Counted from the first letter of the stretch, positions 24,544 to 40,349 are shown. The stretch is DNA of 64,000 bases from Bigelowiella natans CCMP2755 (GCA_000320545.1 ADNK01000342.1:53504-117503); one strand, 5' to 3'. Notes: generated by a model not told the origin, from the sequence alone. A program made the numbers and translations.

Positions 24544-26304
24544 ACAATGAGCTTTTGGCTGGGGAGGCCTTAACCGAGCTGTCTAGTTAAAGAGGGATTG
24601 AGGATGGGTTAGGTTCTGCTGCTTGATACGAGGCCTCCAGAGAAGTAGATCTAGAGCAACAGCGAAAGGGCAGAGGGAAACGGCAAAATTCCTAAAAACA
24701 AAAATTGATGTATTGTCGTCGTGGATAAGTATCACGCATTTTTATTATTTTGTTCGAAAGTAGAACGCTGACCGGTCGGATGTCTGTATTTTGAATACAA
24801 TTTCAAACTCATTTCAAAAATTTGGTTTAGTTTCGGCGATTTTTTGACGCCCTCGACTATGTCGCAGATACAAAAACCGCTCCCATTTTCTATTGCTTTC
24901 ATTATTTTTAAAAGTTCACAGCTGCACAAAAAGAGTATTTAAGACCATCTCCAGGCTCGAGGAAGATGAACTGTTGCGGTATCAAGTTAATCAAAACCTT
25001 AAACAATATAGCTAAAACCACGTCGTAAGAGTGTAAAGCCCTGGAAAATTGTAATAACCAGAATTTGTGATGTTTGATTTTTTCGGTCCATCGTATATTC
25101 AGCCCTTGGTGTGGTCTTAAATACAATTTGAGTGAATATTCGAGTTTTGCTTCGAACACAATTCTTGCTCGCGATGACATGAAGCCTTCCGAACTCACTT
25201 CACACGAGTCTTCCGAACGAACACCAAGGTTTGGCTTGCATTCCCTAAAAACGAGAACATAACAATTCACTCGCTGTGCTGTCTTGAGATGAACATCAAA
25301 TTGGACAGAAGCACCGTGGACGATCCAGGTAGTCTGGTTAATGCAACTATTTCTTGAGGACGATCCAGGTAGTCTGGTTAATGCAACTATTTTCTTGGCA
25401 GGAGACTACGAAAATATAGAATAAATCACACGGATCAGATGGTCCCATTAGCACAGTTCCATGTTAGGTGGGATATTTGATTCTTTTACTCCAAAAAAAG
25501 ATTATTTACACCTCTGGTAAGCGCTGTACCTCGTGCAAAAAAATGTCGTATTGCCAAAGAGATTTGAGAGTATGTTAGCAGCTAAAATGTAAATGGCGGC
25601 CTACTCAAGTAAGACTTTCCCTTTGAGTTCAAACAATACTTTTTTCGTACCTCCATCTCAAAATAAGAGAGAGGCGGTGTTGATGATTATCATCTATCGA
25701 GTTCGGTGATACCCAAGACAATGTCTAGATTGTCCTAGCTAGCTAGTCGTCGATTGTAACACAAGACATGTCATGTCACTGCCTTAGCTTATTTGTCACA
25801 ACACTACGTAGACTACGACATCCTAGCATGGGTTTAAATTGCACACTTCTAGACTTGCATGTGCTATTGTATGCAGCATTGACATTGACAAGCAAGTACA
25901 ACTGACAAGCTAGCAAAGGCTAAACTAGCTGGACTTATGTTAGCATATAATGTGCGCACGATGCAAGAAGACTGACGGCTATAGCTAGTATAGATACAAA
26001 ATGACCCATGCATGCTGCTCAGGTGCCATTCAAATGCATGTGGTCCTATTTTTCACGTCATATTTTTCACGAAGTCTAATCATCTTTTTATGTACTTGTA
26101 GTGAATCAAAACAAATAATGTGAATATGCACGATCGAGAGGCAAAGAGAGAGAATGCATTGAGCATCATCAAGCAGTAAGCTCCACAAGGAAGGGCGAAT
26201 GCATAGAGCATGGCTTCAAGGTTGGTATCACTTCATTTTCGATACATCAATTTTATCAACTTCCGTCGCATAAGCTTCGGCGATTTAATGCATATCATCT
26301 TGCT
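24544..26304. other. AT-rich gap with degenerate repeats, tandem duplication and tetramer island
   Basis: Bases 24544-25310 are AT-rich with short open minus-strand frames (24732-24929 and 24908-25270) that resemble each other in one spot (SLKLY...), but match no family I know. They may be remnants of a duplicated or mobile sequence. A 40-base tandem duplication lies at 25318-25390. Bases ~25740-26200 are a CTAG/CATG/TGCA island downstream of the AlkD-like gene end. Confidence 0.5.
25318..25390. repeat. Tandem direct duplication, 40-base unit
   Basis: The segment starting ggacgatccaggtagtctgg at 25318 is repeated at 25358, identical for 33 bases and then diverging slightly. The perfect match suggests a recent event. 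Confidence 0.95.
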
Positions 26305-27640
26305 CTATTCTTCCGAGAGTAATTTTGGCTCTTTTTTTATTTCTTTCTTAGAAATATTCTTCAATGCTTCCCTTTTTGAGAGATTTTGTAGTTCATTAGT
26401 TTCTTCCACAAACCTCCGGACTGCACTGGGGTCAGTGTATGCGTAGGATCGTAGGGACCAACCGATGGCCTTCGCGATAAAGAACTTATAATAAACATAT
26501 TTCGTGAGTAATAGAAATGGATTATGAGTTTGACCCTACTTCTCCATCTGACGCATGTTCCTTGCAGTACTGGAAGAGTCTTTTCACATCCGTTTTTGTC
26601 TTTCGCTTATTCTGGCATATTATCGCCACCCGTCTCACCCAAATAGAATCATCCTGAAAATATATGTTAATCATGCCTACCTATTGAAATAAAAGTTGAA
26701 ACCTTAATCCAATCATCCATAACATCGAGCATCCCCTCATGAGTCAGAGTATTTCCGACTATTGATGCGAGATAGTCGACAGTATCCCACCACGACTTAC
26801 TCACAACAAGCTCTTTCACGGCAGAAACGAGAGACTGTTGAATATCATTGTACGATGTATCAAATACAAATATAAGTGTCACCGCATGACATATGTGCCA
26901 CCTCAGCGTTCTCCTTGTTTGGAGTTTTGTGGAGAACCAGAATATCACACGCTGCGTACTTTCAATTCACATATCAGCTTTTAAAAGACGAAACAAAAAA
27001 GAAATAATCCAACCTGACACTCTCGCATGTCTTCATCCCATAAATATCTCGCGAGTTCGATGAGCTCCTGAGTCGTAGCTGTCCTGCATAACGTATCTTC
27101 CTGATTTTTCTTCGTGTATTCCAGTAGAATGATAATGTCCGCAGTTTTAAAAGGTTCAACCATATACTTATCTATTCTACCGCAGTATTAAAAGAATCAA
27201 CCAAATATGAAATCTTTTCTAAGCCAAGACTGAAAGAGGAGGGGAATAGAAATCTTGTTTCAACCTTGCAACAGCTTTATTTCCTCTTAGAAATGGTTTT
27301 AGCACATTACGTCGATCCGGTGCATTAACACCAAAAAAGTCGAACATTTCTCGCACGTACCTACATTATACTTGTTTAAGATAGTCAATTGTATTCTTAA
27401 CTTCCTAACTTCATTACTTTGTCATTGCTGCTGCTTTTGAGGGATCCTTGCAACTCCCTAATGCGTTGACAATATCCGACGCAGTAGTTTTCATCGGTGA
27501 ATGCTTCATCTTCTTTCGCCTGGAACCCGCAATTACAAGCATATCTCCATTCCCGTTCATGCGAATTTGCTTGTTACTTCGTTTACCCATTGACATAGGA
27601 ACCTGCTTGCAACAAATACGCAATTGCATCTCAGCGAGAA

Positions 27641-27680
<40 letters not shown>

Positions 27681-28217
27681 AGTAATTTACCCTCGCCACT
27701 TTTCTCATGATTTGGCAATTGGTCACCACCAGCAATAAGAATGCAATCGCGATGGTGCCCGCAAGTTTACAAGCGTGGGAAGGAGACACTTCGAAGCTGG
27801 GGGTATCGAGAGGAAGAGCTTCCGACTGATGAACAATGTCCGTACTCGTAGGGTAACGCTTATCAGAAGGTTGTCGTTCCTGAGAAATAGCTTGCTCTAG
27901 AAGAACTTTGTTCCAATGTATGTCCTAGACGCAGATATGATTGCAAGTTGTATCATTTCATGACACAAAAAGTATCTGCGAGTACGAACGAATTTCCGTC
28001 GTTAGAATGTGCTCCTAATAACTTGCACCGCCATTTGCATCATTGTCATGTCAGGATGAATGTCGTACGACTCGAAGCGATGAGCTTCGCATTTAAATTC
28101 TCGTGTGCACCTCGTGTGTTCTCCCTTCTTCGTTCTTCCTTTTTTCCGTTGGAAGATTGTAGCAAAATCATCATGTCGCAGCAATGGAACAATGGTCAAT
28201 TTTGAATTCAGGTGCAT
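26305..28217 (-). CDS. AlkD-like DNA alkylation-repair HEAT-repeat glycosylase, with N-terminal extension
   Basis: AlkD-type enzymes remove positively charged alkylated bases using HEAT-like repeats. Minus-strand exons: 28029-28217, 27691-27924, 27418-27629, 27265-27360, 27014-27083, 26902-26958, 26703-26834, 26540-26653, 26305-26484; all phases agree, giving 427 residues. Family motifs in order: YVREMFDFFGV then LKPFL, ELARYLWDEDMRECQYAA, SKSWWDTVDYLAS, DDSIWVRRVAIICQNK, EFFIAKAIGWSLRSY, then SKREALK. The first two exons encode an extension of about 140 residues with a 16-residue hydrophobic patch (LAGTIAIAFLLLVVTN) that could be a membrane anchor. This extension could instead belong to a separate upstream gene, with the glycosylase starting at 27629 or 27593. 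The head-to-head partner is the GT61 gene, only 144 bases away. Confidence 0.88.
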
Positions 28218-28361
28218 TTTAACACAAGAATATGCCGGTATGCATGACGCTCTGGTGAATTCGCTTGGCGCAGGGATTCCTGGGATTCGCTACGTTTCTA
28301 CGAGCACGAGTGAAGCGCCCGTGCCCTAACATTTCTAAAGCCATTTGCTGATGATCAAATC
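28218..28361. promoter_or_regulatory. Short divergent promoter gap
   Basis: Only 144 bases separate the putative first ATG of the AlkD-like gene (-) from the GT61 ATG (+), so both probably share a bidirectional promoter. No named motif is visible, and the gap lacks the tetramer island seen at gene ends. Confidence 0.4.
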
Positions 28362-29227
28362 ATGGAGGGCGTGGTCAGAAGGCGAACAGCATCGCTTCCC
28401 GATGGGAGATCTAAAACCTCGAATGGGTGCGCGGCTCCAGAACACGACCCTGAAGAGGTGGTTCCCCTTGATATCAGCATCTCATCTCTTCTAAGATCTA
28501 CTCTATTTTTAGGGCAGAGGGTTACTCAGTAGAAATTTTAGATCATGCATAAGGATCTGCATCATATTTGCTGTGCTATTTCTCGGTATGATAGTCATCA
28601 CATGCATACAGACGGACTACCGAATCCATCTAGCTGTGGCAACGGACACTGTCACTGGGCTCCCTTCAGACATGTATCGAATGTTGTTTGTTTTCAACAA
28701 TCCCATTGAAATAGTGCACGATATCCCGTCAATGAAGGCCGATGTGCTTGCAAATCTCTCTGGCTTTGCGCCAAATATCAGTGATGCGACTCAAAAGTAT
28801 ACTTTTTACGACTCCTGTAGCGCGGTGAATGGAAAGAAAATCCCCCCTCAGCGGTCCATGCAGACTGGCAATGATGAATGGGAAGCTTGGGTAGAAGCGG
28901 TGGGTACTCGCCACGCTCCTTTCCAAGTTGCGAGCATCCCTGATAATCGTGAGGAGCAGGAATTTCCAATATACTACTCGAATACACCATGCGGAATCCA
29001 CCAGGTTCAGTCGTCCCGTGTTGGGCCGTTCGATGCCATAGCTGACGATAACGGCTTGGAGGGATCGGGCGCAGCACTTGTGATGGAGTTAGAGGAGGAA
29101 GACAACCTCGGCCACTCCTTTCGAGCTGGTACGATGCTGTGCACTTATCTCTGGTTGAAACAGCTCAAAGAGCAGAGACAAGGCCGTCGGGGCCAACATC
29201 AGCAGAGCGGAGACGAGGGAGCATGGC

Positions 29228-29259
<32 letters not shown>

Positions 29260-30291
29260 CCCATCACGCTCTTGGTATGGTGGACGAACGAAGCAAAAAA
29301 GAAGCTTAAATATCCGGAAACAATGGCATTCAAACTTGAGATGCTCCGTGCACTTGTTGGAAGTGCATCAGGCCATGTGGAATACTTCGACAAGTCTACG
29401 TTTCCCCTTGAGAAGAAGAGGAGCAATAATAGCATTTCTAACCCTCCTGTATACTCTTTCGAATATCTATTCGAAGCTCCATGGAATGGGCGTCAGCACC
29501 AACGAGAGAACTTCCTTGCACAGGGGCCATTGCAGCAGAAATATGGCGAGATATCAATGCGTTTATCGATGTCGAGCGTCATTCTCAACAGGAAACCTCT
29601 TCAAATGTTCACGGGCCTTAGTAAGAGAATCAAATCCAATCTTAAAGTCCGCGATCGGAAAAAGGACGAAGGTGGTGTCTTGCTCTTTCAGAGAAAGATG
29701 TATGATGTACTGGAAGTAGATCCTGCAGAGTTCCATAAGAATGCCAAGAAGATGCGCTATCTCGTGGATAGCGTCACAGGCAGCACGGAAGGATTCCTCC
29801 AAGGACTATGCCACAAGACTGGTCTCCCCATTAAAAGCCTCGACTTTCATCCACGCAACCCCCGTTATCATTCCTTCCGCGAGCAGATGCAAATACTTTC
29901 TAACGCAGCTATTCTCATCGCGTCGCACGGTTCTGGCCTCTGGAACGCTTTATGGATTAGGCCAGGGTCCGTTGTGCTTGAGGTGACACTGAGGCCAGGA
30001 CATTGCTGCATGCCGATTCCAAGTCACATGTGGAACAAAACGGTTTGCAAGGAATCGTGTATTCCCTACAAGATGGTCAACATAGCCGATGGGATTCAGG
30101 CTGCTGGCGTGAGGTGGTTCTACTACGATCCACTTACGATAGATTTTCCAAGTGGTGATTCCAATCGCGCTACTACAAGAGTGCACGTCAATGTAGAGCA
30201 CTTCTCCAAGGTGCTACTCGGGGCTTATGCGGTCGCAACTGGGAGAAACACCGATAAGATCGTGAAAAAAAAGAAGCAATTACTTCAGTGA
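28362..30291 (+). CDS. Family 61 (DUF563-type) glycosyltransferase, type II membrane protein
   Basis: Two exons, 28362-28457 and 28513-30291, encode 624 residues. The start at 28362 was chosen because the 55-base intron joins in frame and yields a cytoplasmic tail rich in Arg followed by one membrane anchor (ICIIFAVLFLGMIVITC), the usual Golgi type II layout. A Gln run of about ten (CAA repeats at 29228-29260) lies mid-protein. The C-terminal catalytic region contains FREQMQILSNAAILIASHGSG then LWNALWIRPGSVVLEV (near residue 503), the signature of GT61/DUF563 enzymes such as xylosyl- and O-GlcNAc-transferases. It probably adds a sugar to secreted or wall glycans in the Golgi; donor and acceptor cannot be told from sequence. 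Confidence 0.9.
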
Positions 30292-31058
30292 CAATGACAA
30301 ATGGGCCCGGGGATTCGGCCCATGCAATGCAAATGGGAACAGAAGAACACGACGACAGGTTTCGACGAAGATGATGATCACATCCTCAATGTCCGAACTC
30401 TATTTCCAGTAAGAATAATTTAAAATAAATGGACATTGAAATTTTGTAGTGAGCAGTAGAGACATATCAAATGCTTGCAAGATGCTCACGCGTTGCAGCT
30501 GACAATGTGCAATGACGACCGCACCTATCGTGCGCGGCTAATAATTGTTCATGATCATGACATGTAATAATGCATGGTACACACACGGCACTTCATCTAG
30601 ATTGCTAGATTGGCATGCATTGTGCGCGCCATGCACATTGACACAAGTGATTTTCGCGCTGCTGTCTTTGATTTGGGTTCATCATTGAACATGCGAGGAC
30701 ACTACTAGACTACTTGGAAGGCAACAAGTGGTGTAGTCGCTTTGCATGTCTCTAGATCTACACACACGCCACGCGTAATCATGATAGACATGTAATATAA
30801 TATATATATACTATAGATGATATTACTGTGTCTATTATAATTTAGGTGCCTCGAATCTAAAAATGTACCTGCGATGCATACCTAGATTCACCGATTGTAT
30901 CTAGACATCTCGACATGCACTTCTAAACTTAGTAACAAATCTCTCGTATCGGACTTGTACGTATCTGCTCGTCATTAAAATGCAACAATTGCATTTGATA
31001 ATGTGTTTGCGATGCGGCTAGTTCTTATGTTACTTTTTTGAGAACATTTAAGTTGTTA
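30292..31058. other. Convergent 3'-3' gap with tetramer island
   Basis: The GT61 (+) and Ski2 (-) genes converge here. Bases ~30480-31020 carry many TGCA, CATG, CTAG and GCGC words, for example gcatgcattgtgcgcgccat, and no microsatellite apart from a short TA run near 30799. No coding frame is supported. Confidence 0.55.
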
Positions 31059-34000
31059 TCATGACACATAAAGACTTGCAGCAAATACTATGTCTCGTTT
31101 GATAATCTCGGCACATGCCTCCATCTTTTGATACAGCTTGGGGTCACCAATCACGCGAGCGGCGTTTCGAACATCTTTAAGCGTTTCATGTAGCCTCAGG
31201 ATACATCGAACAATGCTCCCCTCAGGTATATCAGTCATCTCGCAGATTTGATAGAACTTGGTTCCCGCCGCCCATTCATACGCGACTTGCGCAAGGCCCG
31301 TATGGATCTGATCGCGAGCATATTGATCGGGTGACACGTCCATGCCGTATTTCAGCTGCACGTTTCCGATGGCTCGTGTGATCTTATTGAGTCTTGTGAG
31401 CGCTTTGTCGAGTTCAGGAGTGAGCTGCGGGTCGTCGTCGCTACGTCGTTGATACACAAGAGTAGACAGCAAGGCCACCGCCTCGGGGCCATCGAGCTCA
31501 TCTAGTACGTTCTCGAATATAAGCTCTGTAACAATCAGGCAGTCACACGTATTTATCTCACACGCCACACGCCCCTTGAGCAACACCGATTTGTCCTCTG
31601 CGATGTAATCGAGGGCCTTGAGGACGTTGGTTCGCTGTTCCAACTCTCCTAGCAGAGAGATGCGATCATCGCTCAGTGCCGCACGCAGTCTTGATATCCG
31701 CTTTTCCAACGCACCAGCAGCTCTTGCAGCTTCGAGGTTCGTTTTTCGTTTTTCAGGGTCACATAGGCAGACTGCGCATGTAGCTGTGCTCTTGAGCTGT
31801 TCCTCCATATCGAGCCTGTGTCTAAAGCTTTCGATGAATTCAAAGTCCTTGATTCTCATGTCCTTTTGCGGATTCAAAGCAGCGAGGCCAGCCATATATT
31901 CGCGCCCTTCGCCGCCGTACAAGATTCCAAGTTTTTTTTTCTTCTTCCCTCCTCCTCCTCCTCCTCCTCCTCCTCCTCCTCCGGTGTTTTTCTTGTAAAT
32001 CTTACCTAGCTCCCCTGCAGCAGCCTCAATGGCACCGGCACTCATACGTGCCGACATAGAGAGGCAGCTGTCAGCATCGACCCTAACCTTCAATTTGGTT
32101 ATCCTTGCCACATTCTCGGCCCGGATGGGAGCAAACATCCACCTTTCCCCTCTGGAGGTCTCCCCTTTTCTGTCTATGATGCCATCCCCTCCCATCAAAC
32201 TACTTCTATTTCTTGACCTACTTGATGCCGATACCTGCGAAGATTTAAAGTCCACACAGTCGCTCTCCGGAGCTATGAGTACTAAAGCCGTCAAGGAGTT
32301 GCTGTCTCGATCAGGGGTTTTCAGTACAACAGCTACGGCGGGATAATCCCTTGTGCCTGGAAGTGCAAGAGGGAGCTTTACGAGGAGGATGCGACCTGCT
32401 GAGAGGTGACGTGATGTGAGCGAGGTAGACCGAAGAATTGTAGAAACCTCCTGAGAATACAGATTTTCCACCACCTCGCGCATAGCAAGATAAGTCTTCG
32501 CTCCTTGACACCCAGGATCTGGGAGGATTTTCAGTTTTTCCTCGCTCAATGCCAATGCTTTCTTCTGGGTTGGTGCTGCACGCCGAGAGGGAGCTTCCGC
32601 ATAGGAGCGCTTGATAAACTCTTTCGTCTGTACGTCCTCTTGTCGTAGCAGGTTGAGCAGCATATTGAAGGTTAGGCGGAACTTGGATTGCAACCGAGTG
32701 GCTTTCCCTGTGAGAAGCTGCCTCGTCCCTGTCTCCTGAGGGATCTCGTCGTTTCTACAAAAAATTATCACCACGCCAAACAAATCTAGTCCACGGCGCC
32801 CTGCCCTTCCAGCCATCTGTGTGTACTCACTTGGAAGAAGTTCTCTGAACTGGGTGCCGTCATGTTTCCTCGTGCCATTGAAAACCACTGTCCTCGTAGG
32901 CATATTGACTCCCATAGCAAACGTCTCAGTTGCAAATAGAACCTTGATCACGCCTCTCGCAAACAGCATCTCCACAATCTCTTTCAACAAGGGCAGCATT
33001 CCAGCATGGTGCACTCCAATGCCTCTTGCTGCCAGCTCTCGCACACGGCGCACTTGTGGCAGCCTTCGGTCCACAGGCGCTAAGCGCGTAATAGATCGGT
33101 CAACGAAGGAGTAGACAAGACCCTTCTGTTTATGGTCATTTAGATCAAGCCCTGCCAACGTGTAGCTGAGTTCTTCACACACTCGCTTAGAAAAGGAGAA
33201 AATGACGACTGGTAAAAGGTCAAGCTTGGTGAGAAATCTAACGAGCTGCAACCAACGGCCACTTCCCAATCCACGATCCTTCTCCTCTTGCTTCTTTCCA
33301 AAGAGGCGAGCTTGGCGAAAACCCTGGGTGAGGAATGTGCCCTTGTCGTCCAGGATCTTGAATTCTTTGCCATGACACCATAGAAAGTGTTGCAATGGTA
33401 CTGGTCGTTTATAAGTACTGACAACATGCACGGGCTTCTTCTTCGTTCTTCCAACCCAATCAGCGAAATCGAAGGTATTTGGTACCGTGGCAGAGAGCAT
33501 AACGATGGAGACGTGAGAGGGCAGCATCATGATCACTTCTTCCCAAACGACGCCCCTGTCGCGGTCATTGATATAATGAACTTCATCAAATATGACCCAC
33601 TCGATATCCCTGATGAGATCTGCCCCTCTATACAGCATCGATCTTAGGATTTCTGTTGTCAATATCAAGCAAGTGCCCTCCGGATTTATGGACACATCAC
33701 CAGTAATTAATCCCACATCATTCTCCCCAAATGTCTTTCGAAACTCGCGGAACTTCTGATTGGAAAGTGTTTTGATTGGGCTCGTGTACACGGCTCGTGT
33801 CATATGACGGCATGCAAGTGCCACAGCATATTCCGCCACAACGGTTTTACCAGCGCTCGTGTGCGCCGCTACAAACACGCAGCGTGAGTTTTCGACGTGG
33901 ATGATCGCTTCCTTCTGAAATCTATCAAGCTCGAAAGGGTACTTAATTGCCATATCAGGGATTCGTTCGTGGAAATCATCAACTGGCTCCCGCGACATAA

Positions 34001-35522
34001 CAGCCCACACCTTCCTCTCGCCCCCCTCCTCCTTTTTGCGCTTAGCTTCCCTTTCCTCTGCTACTGGCACTGAATAACCTGCCTTTCGCAGCACATTCTT
34101 GACATCGCTATTTTCCTCTTCTCCATCAACCCCAATGTCGAGTACATCGTCGATGGTGAATTGGCCAAGCCCAGCACTACTGCCTCCACGAGACTGTCGG
34201 AGTTTCATCAGTTCGTTCATGAGAGAAGGTGTTCCCCTTCCCATCGTAGTAGCCTTGGATTGCCTTGAAATACGTGCCTTCTTTATCTCCTCCTCCTCAG
34301 CTTCTTTACGTTCTTTTTGAAAGTTTCTGTTGTCTTCTTCGATTTGTTTCTGGCTTCGATACTCCCTCTGCTGTTGCCTATACCGCAGCTCCTCTGCTTG
34401 TTGATAATCAGCGTCATTGATGCTTTGCTCTTCGTCTATCAGGCCTTGTCGATTCTCAAAGGCACGGTACACTCCACTGTGACTACCGCTATTAGTGCCA
34501 GTAGCATCGCCCAGTTTCCTATCAGCACTATTGTTCTTGATGTTTTTCTCGTCGTTTACCGATAGTAGGAAATCAATCCCCTGGAATCCCGCAGGACCCG
34601 TCAAAAGAGAGGTCATCCTTGTCTTCAACTTTGTTCCATGCTCCTCGTCCCCCCTCCCCCCTCCTCCTTCCCCGCCTCCTCCGCTTTTATCGTCCTCATT
34701 TATTCCAAAAGGAAGACATCCAACAAACTCCTCTTCTACGTTCTTCTTTGCGCCCTTTATTTCCTCATCGTTTGTGGATTTTTTTGCTGCGGTACCTGTC
34801 GTGGCATTGCCGTCGTCGCTGTCTTCGAAACCGCCGGGACGAAATGCTTTTTGATTTACAGATCCGCGCGAGAATTGCCGTGGGTTACGAGAGGCTACAC
34901 GAGCACCGCGCGAATTTGGATTTGCCTCGCTACTGCTACTGGCCTCTGTTTGAATGTCTCTTTCTTCCCATCCATGCACAATCCCATCGTTTCCTCTTAT
35001 AAGAACGATTTCACGCTGCGGGTGCGAAAGTTCTATTCTCATCGCCTCATCCGAAATGCCAGCTGGCAACAAAACCCTCCCCCCTCCCGACAAATCGCCT
35101 ATTATTGGCGGACGACAACGTTGTTCCGATGAGGAGTGGGTGGTGTCATTATTATTTCCGCTAAGCGGTGACCAAACAAGTTGCAATGCCTCCCTCGGGT
35201 AGACTTTGGATGGATTGAGAACAGCATCGCACCACTTGAGCACATCTGGCTTAGGTGGGGCGAGTGATGGAATGGTGGTGTGAAGCTGCACTATCTTCCG
35301 CGGGTTGGTGGCAATGCCATCGAAACTAGGGTCTGGAACGACTTGAAGCCTCCCTCTACGCCCGTCGAGTTGCAGGTGAAATGGCACTTCAAGTGTGTTC
35401 CTATCATCTATCGATTGCGTCTTGATTTTGGTTTTGTTTGCATACAGGCTGTCCAGTTGACTTAATACTGCCTCTACATCCAGCTTATTCGGTGTTACCA
35501 CCGCTGCTTCCTCCTCCTCCAT
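31059..35522 (-). CDS. SKI2: Ski2-family DExH RNA helicase (cytoplasmic exosome cofactor), intronless
   Basis: One uninterrupted frame of 1487 residues. Ski2 with Ski3 and Ski8 feeds mRNA 3'-5' into the cytoplasmic exosome. Helicase motifs: Q/I region AAHTSAGKTVVAEYA (near 556), Ia YTSPIKTLSNQKF, II FDEVHYIND (about 644), III LSATVPN (about 677), MGVNMPTRTVVF, and VI QMAGRAGRRGLD (about 907). An arch-like insertion and the C-terminal DSHCT domain follow, ending KRDIVFAASLYVS. The N-terminus (1-500) has acidic and charged linkers, and a Gly run then Lys run (near 1190) lies in the arch insert. The ATG at 35522 is the first in frame; an acceptor-like CTTAG lies five bases before it, so a 5' UTR exon is possible. 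Lack of introns is striking beside neighbours with up to 19 or more exons. Confidence 0.95.
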   Translation of the reverse strand: MEEEEAAVVTPNKLDVEAVLSQLDSLYANKTKIKTQSIDDRNTLEVPFHLQLDGRRGRLQVVPDPSFDGIATNPRKIVQLHTTIPSLAPPKPDVLKWCDAVLNPSKVYPREALQLVWSPLSGNNNDTTHSSSEQRCRPPIIGDLSGGGRVLLPAGISDEAMRIELSHPQREIVLIRGNDGIVHGWEERDIQTEASSSSEANPNSRGARVASRNPRQFSRGSVNQKAFRPGGFEDSDDGNATTGTAAKKSTNDEEIKGAKKNVEEEFVGCLPFGINEDDKSGGGGEGGGGRGDEEHGTKLKTRMTSLLTGPAGFQGIDFLLSVNDEKNIKNNSADRKLGDATGTNSGSHSGVYRAFENRQGLIDEEQSINDADYQQAEELRYRQQQREYRSQKQIEEDNRNFQKERKEAEEEEIKKARISRQSKATTMGRGTPSLMNELMKLRQSRGGSSAGLGQFTIDDVLDIGVDGEEENSDVKNVLRKAGYSVPVAEEREAKRKKEEGGERKVWAVMSREPVDDFHERIPDMAIKYPFELDRFQKEAIIHVENSRCVFVAAHTSAGKTVVAEYAVALACRHMTRAVYTSPIKTLSNQKFREFRKTFGENDVGLITGDVSINPEGTCLILTTEILRSMLYRGADLIRDIEWVIFDEVHYINDRDRGVVWEEVIMMLPSHVSIVMLSATVPNTFDFADWVGRTKKKPVHVVSTYKRPVPLQHFLWCHGKEFKILDDKGTFLTQGFRQARLFGKKQEEKDRGLGSGRWLQLVRFLTKLDLLPVVIFSFSKRVCEELSYTLAGLDLNDHKQKGLVYSFVDRSITRLAPVDRRLPQVRRVRELAARGIGVHHAGMLPLLKEIVEMLFARGVIKVLFATETFAMGVNMPTRTVVFNGTRKHDGTQFRELLPSEYTQMAGRAGRRGLDLFGVVIIFCRNDEIPQETGTRQLLTGKATRLQSKFRLTFNMLLNLLRQEDVQTKEFIKRSYAEAPSRRAAPTQKKALALSEEKLKILPDPGCQGAKTYLAMREVVENLYSQEVSTILRSTSLTSRHLSAGRILLVKLPLALPGTRDYPAVAVVLKTPDRDSNSLTALVLIAPESDCVDFKSSQVSASSRSRNRSSLMGGDGIIDRKGETSRGERWMFAPIRAENVARITKLKVRVDADSCLSMSARMSAGAIEAAAGELGKIYKKNTGGGGGGGGGGGGKKKKKLGILYGGEGREYMAGLAALNPQKDMRIKDFEFIESFRHRLDMEEQLKSTATCAVCLCDPEKRKTNLEAARAAGALEKRISRLRAALSDDRISLLGELEQRTNVLKALDYIAEDKSVLLKGRVACEINTCDCLIVTELIFENVLDELDGPEAVALLSTLVYQRRSDDDPQLTPELDKALTRLNKITRAIGNVQLKYGMDVSPDQYARDQIHTGLAQVAYEWAAGTKFYQICEMTDIPEGSIVRCILRLHETLKDVRNAARVIGDPKLYQKMEACAEIIKRDIVFAASLYVS

Positions 35523-36421
35523 GCCACTAAGGATGACACCACAAGTTAATCATTATAATGATATGTATTGTTGGAAGTACCAAAAAACAGATGATTTGAT
35601 TCTATTACGTGAGAATGTTCGATAGCTTACACAGATACTAAAGGCAACACCACGCAAAAGCAAATACACGTGCATATAGATCAACGCACACACACACGCA
35701 CGCACAGACACGCACAGACACGCACAGACACAAACACAAACACAAAAGCACGCACACGCAGACACACAAAAATGTCACACAGCACTGCTGCTGCTACAAA
35801 TTCCTGAAAATTTGCGTTTAATTCAAGTCATTGACCTCCTCTTGTGAAGCCGTTTAAAGAAATATCGCCCTGCCGTTCGTGTCTCGTTGTAGTTGGTACT
35901 TTCTACAAATGTCGAGTGAACGATTGGGTCGTAGTCGTGGTCAATAGCTCTTCCTCTCGCTCTGGTTGCCACACCCCCTCAGTGCGTCTTGGCAGCAAGC
36001 CCAATTCTCGTGAAAATGCTCGAAGTTACAGGGAATATTACACAAAGATTGGACATACTTGCATGTCGTAGATAATAAATATGAAAACATTGCCTTCTAA
36101 TATCATGAACTCAGGCAATCTGTTCATCTGAATACGTTTAGAAAAGTTTTGATTGGATGTTTCTCCCTCCTCCTTCTTCCTATCGTACTTCGCATTCTCT
36201 GTTCTGTCCTCTCGCTCTCTTCGGAAAAGCGCAGTAGTCTTATTACTGGATCGTTTTTTATCGGTAATATATCTAGGAATAGGAGCGAAACAAGATCACC
36301 AAGCATCAAGTACGAGGTCCACGAAAACAGGACAACAGACCTCAGAAACAAGACATCTGTCTCTGGCAGTGTGCTTTTTACCACCCCCTCGTAGCTGCTG
36401 CTTGTTGCAGCACCCATCATT
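35523..36421. promoter_or_regulatory. Divergent intergenic region between Ski2 and EF-hand genes
   Basis: A 5'-5' gap. It holds an imperfect CA/CG-rich tract near 35681-35770 and no tetramer island. No promoter motif can be named, and short frames here have no family match. Confidence 0.4.

Positions 36422-40349
<3,928 letters not shown>

Noticed and set aside
24732-25270. Minus-strand frames that might be a gene between the carboxypeptidase and AlkD-like genes
   Set aside because: No family match, AT-rich, no convincing start or splice sites; described only as part of a repeat-like gap.
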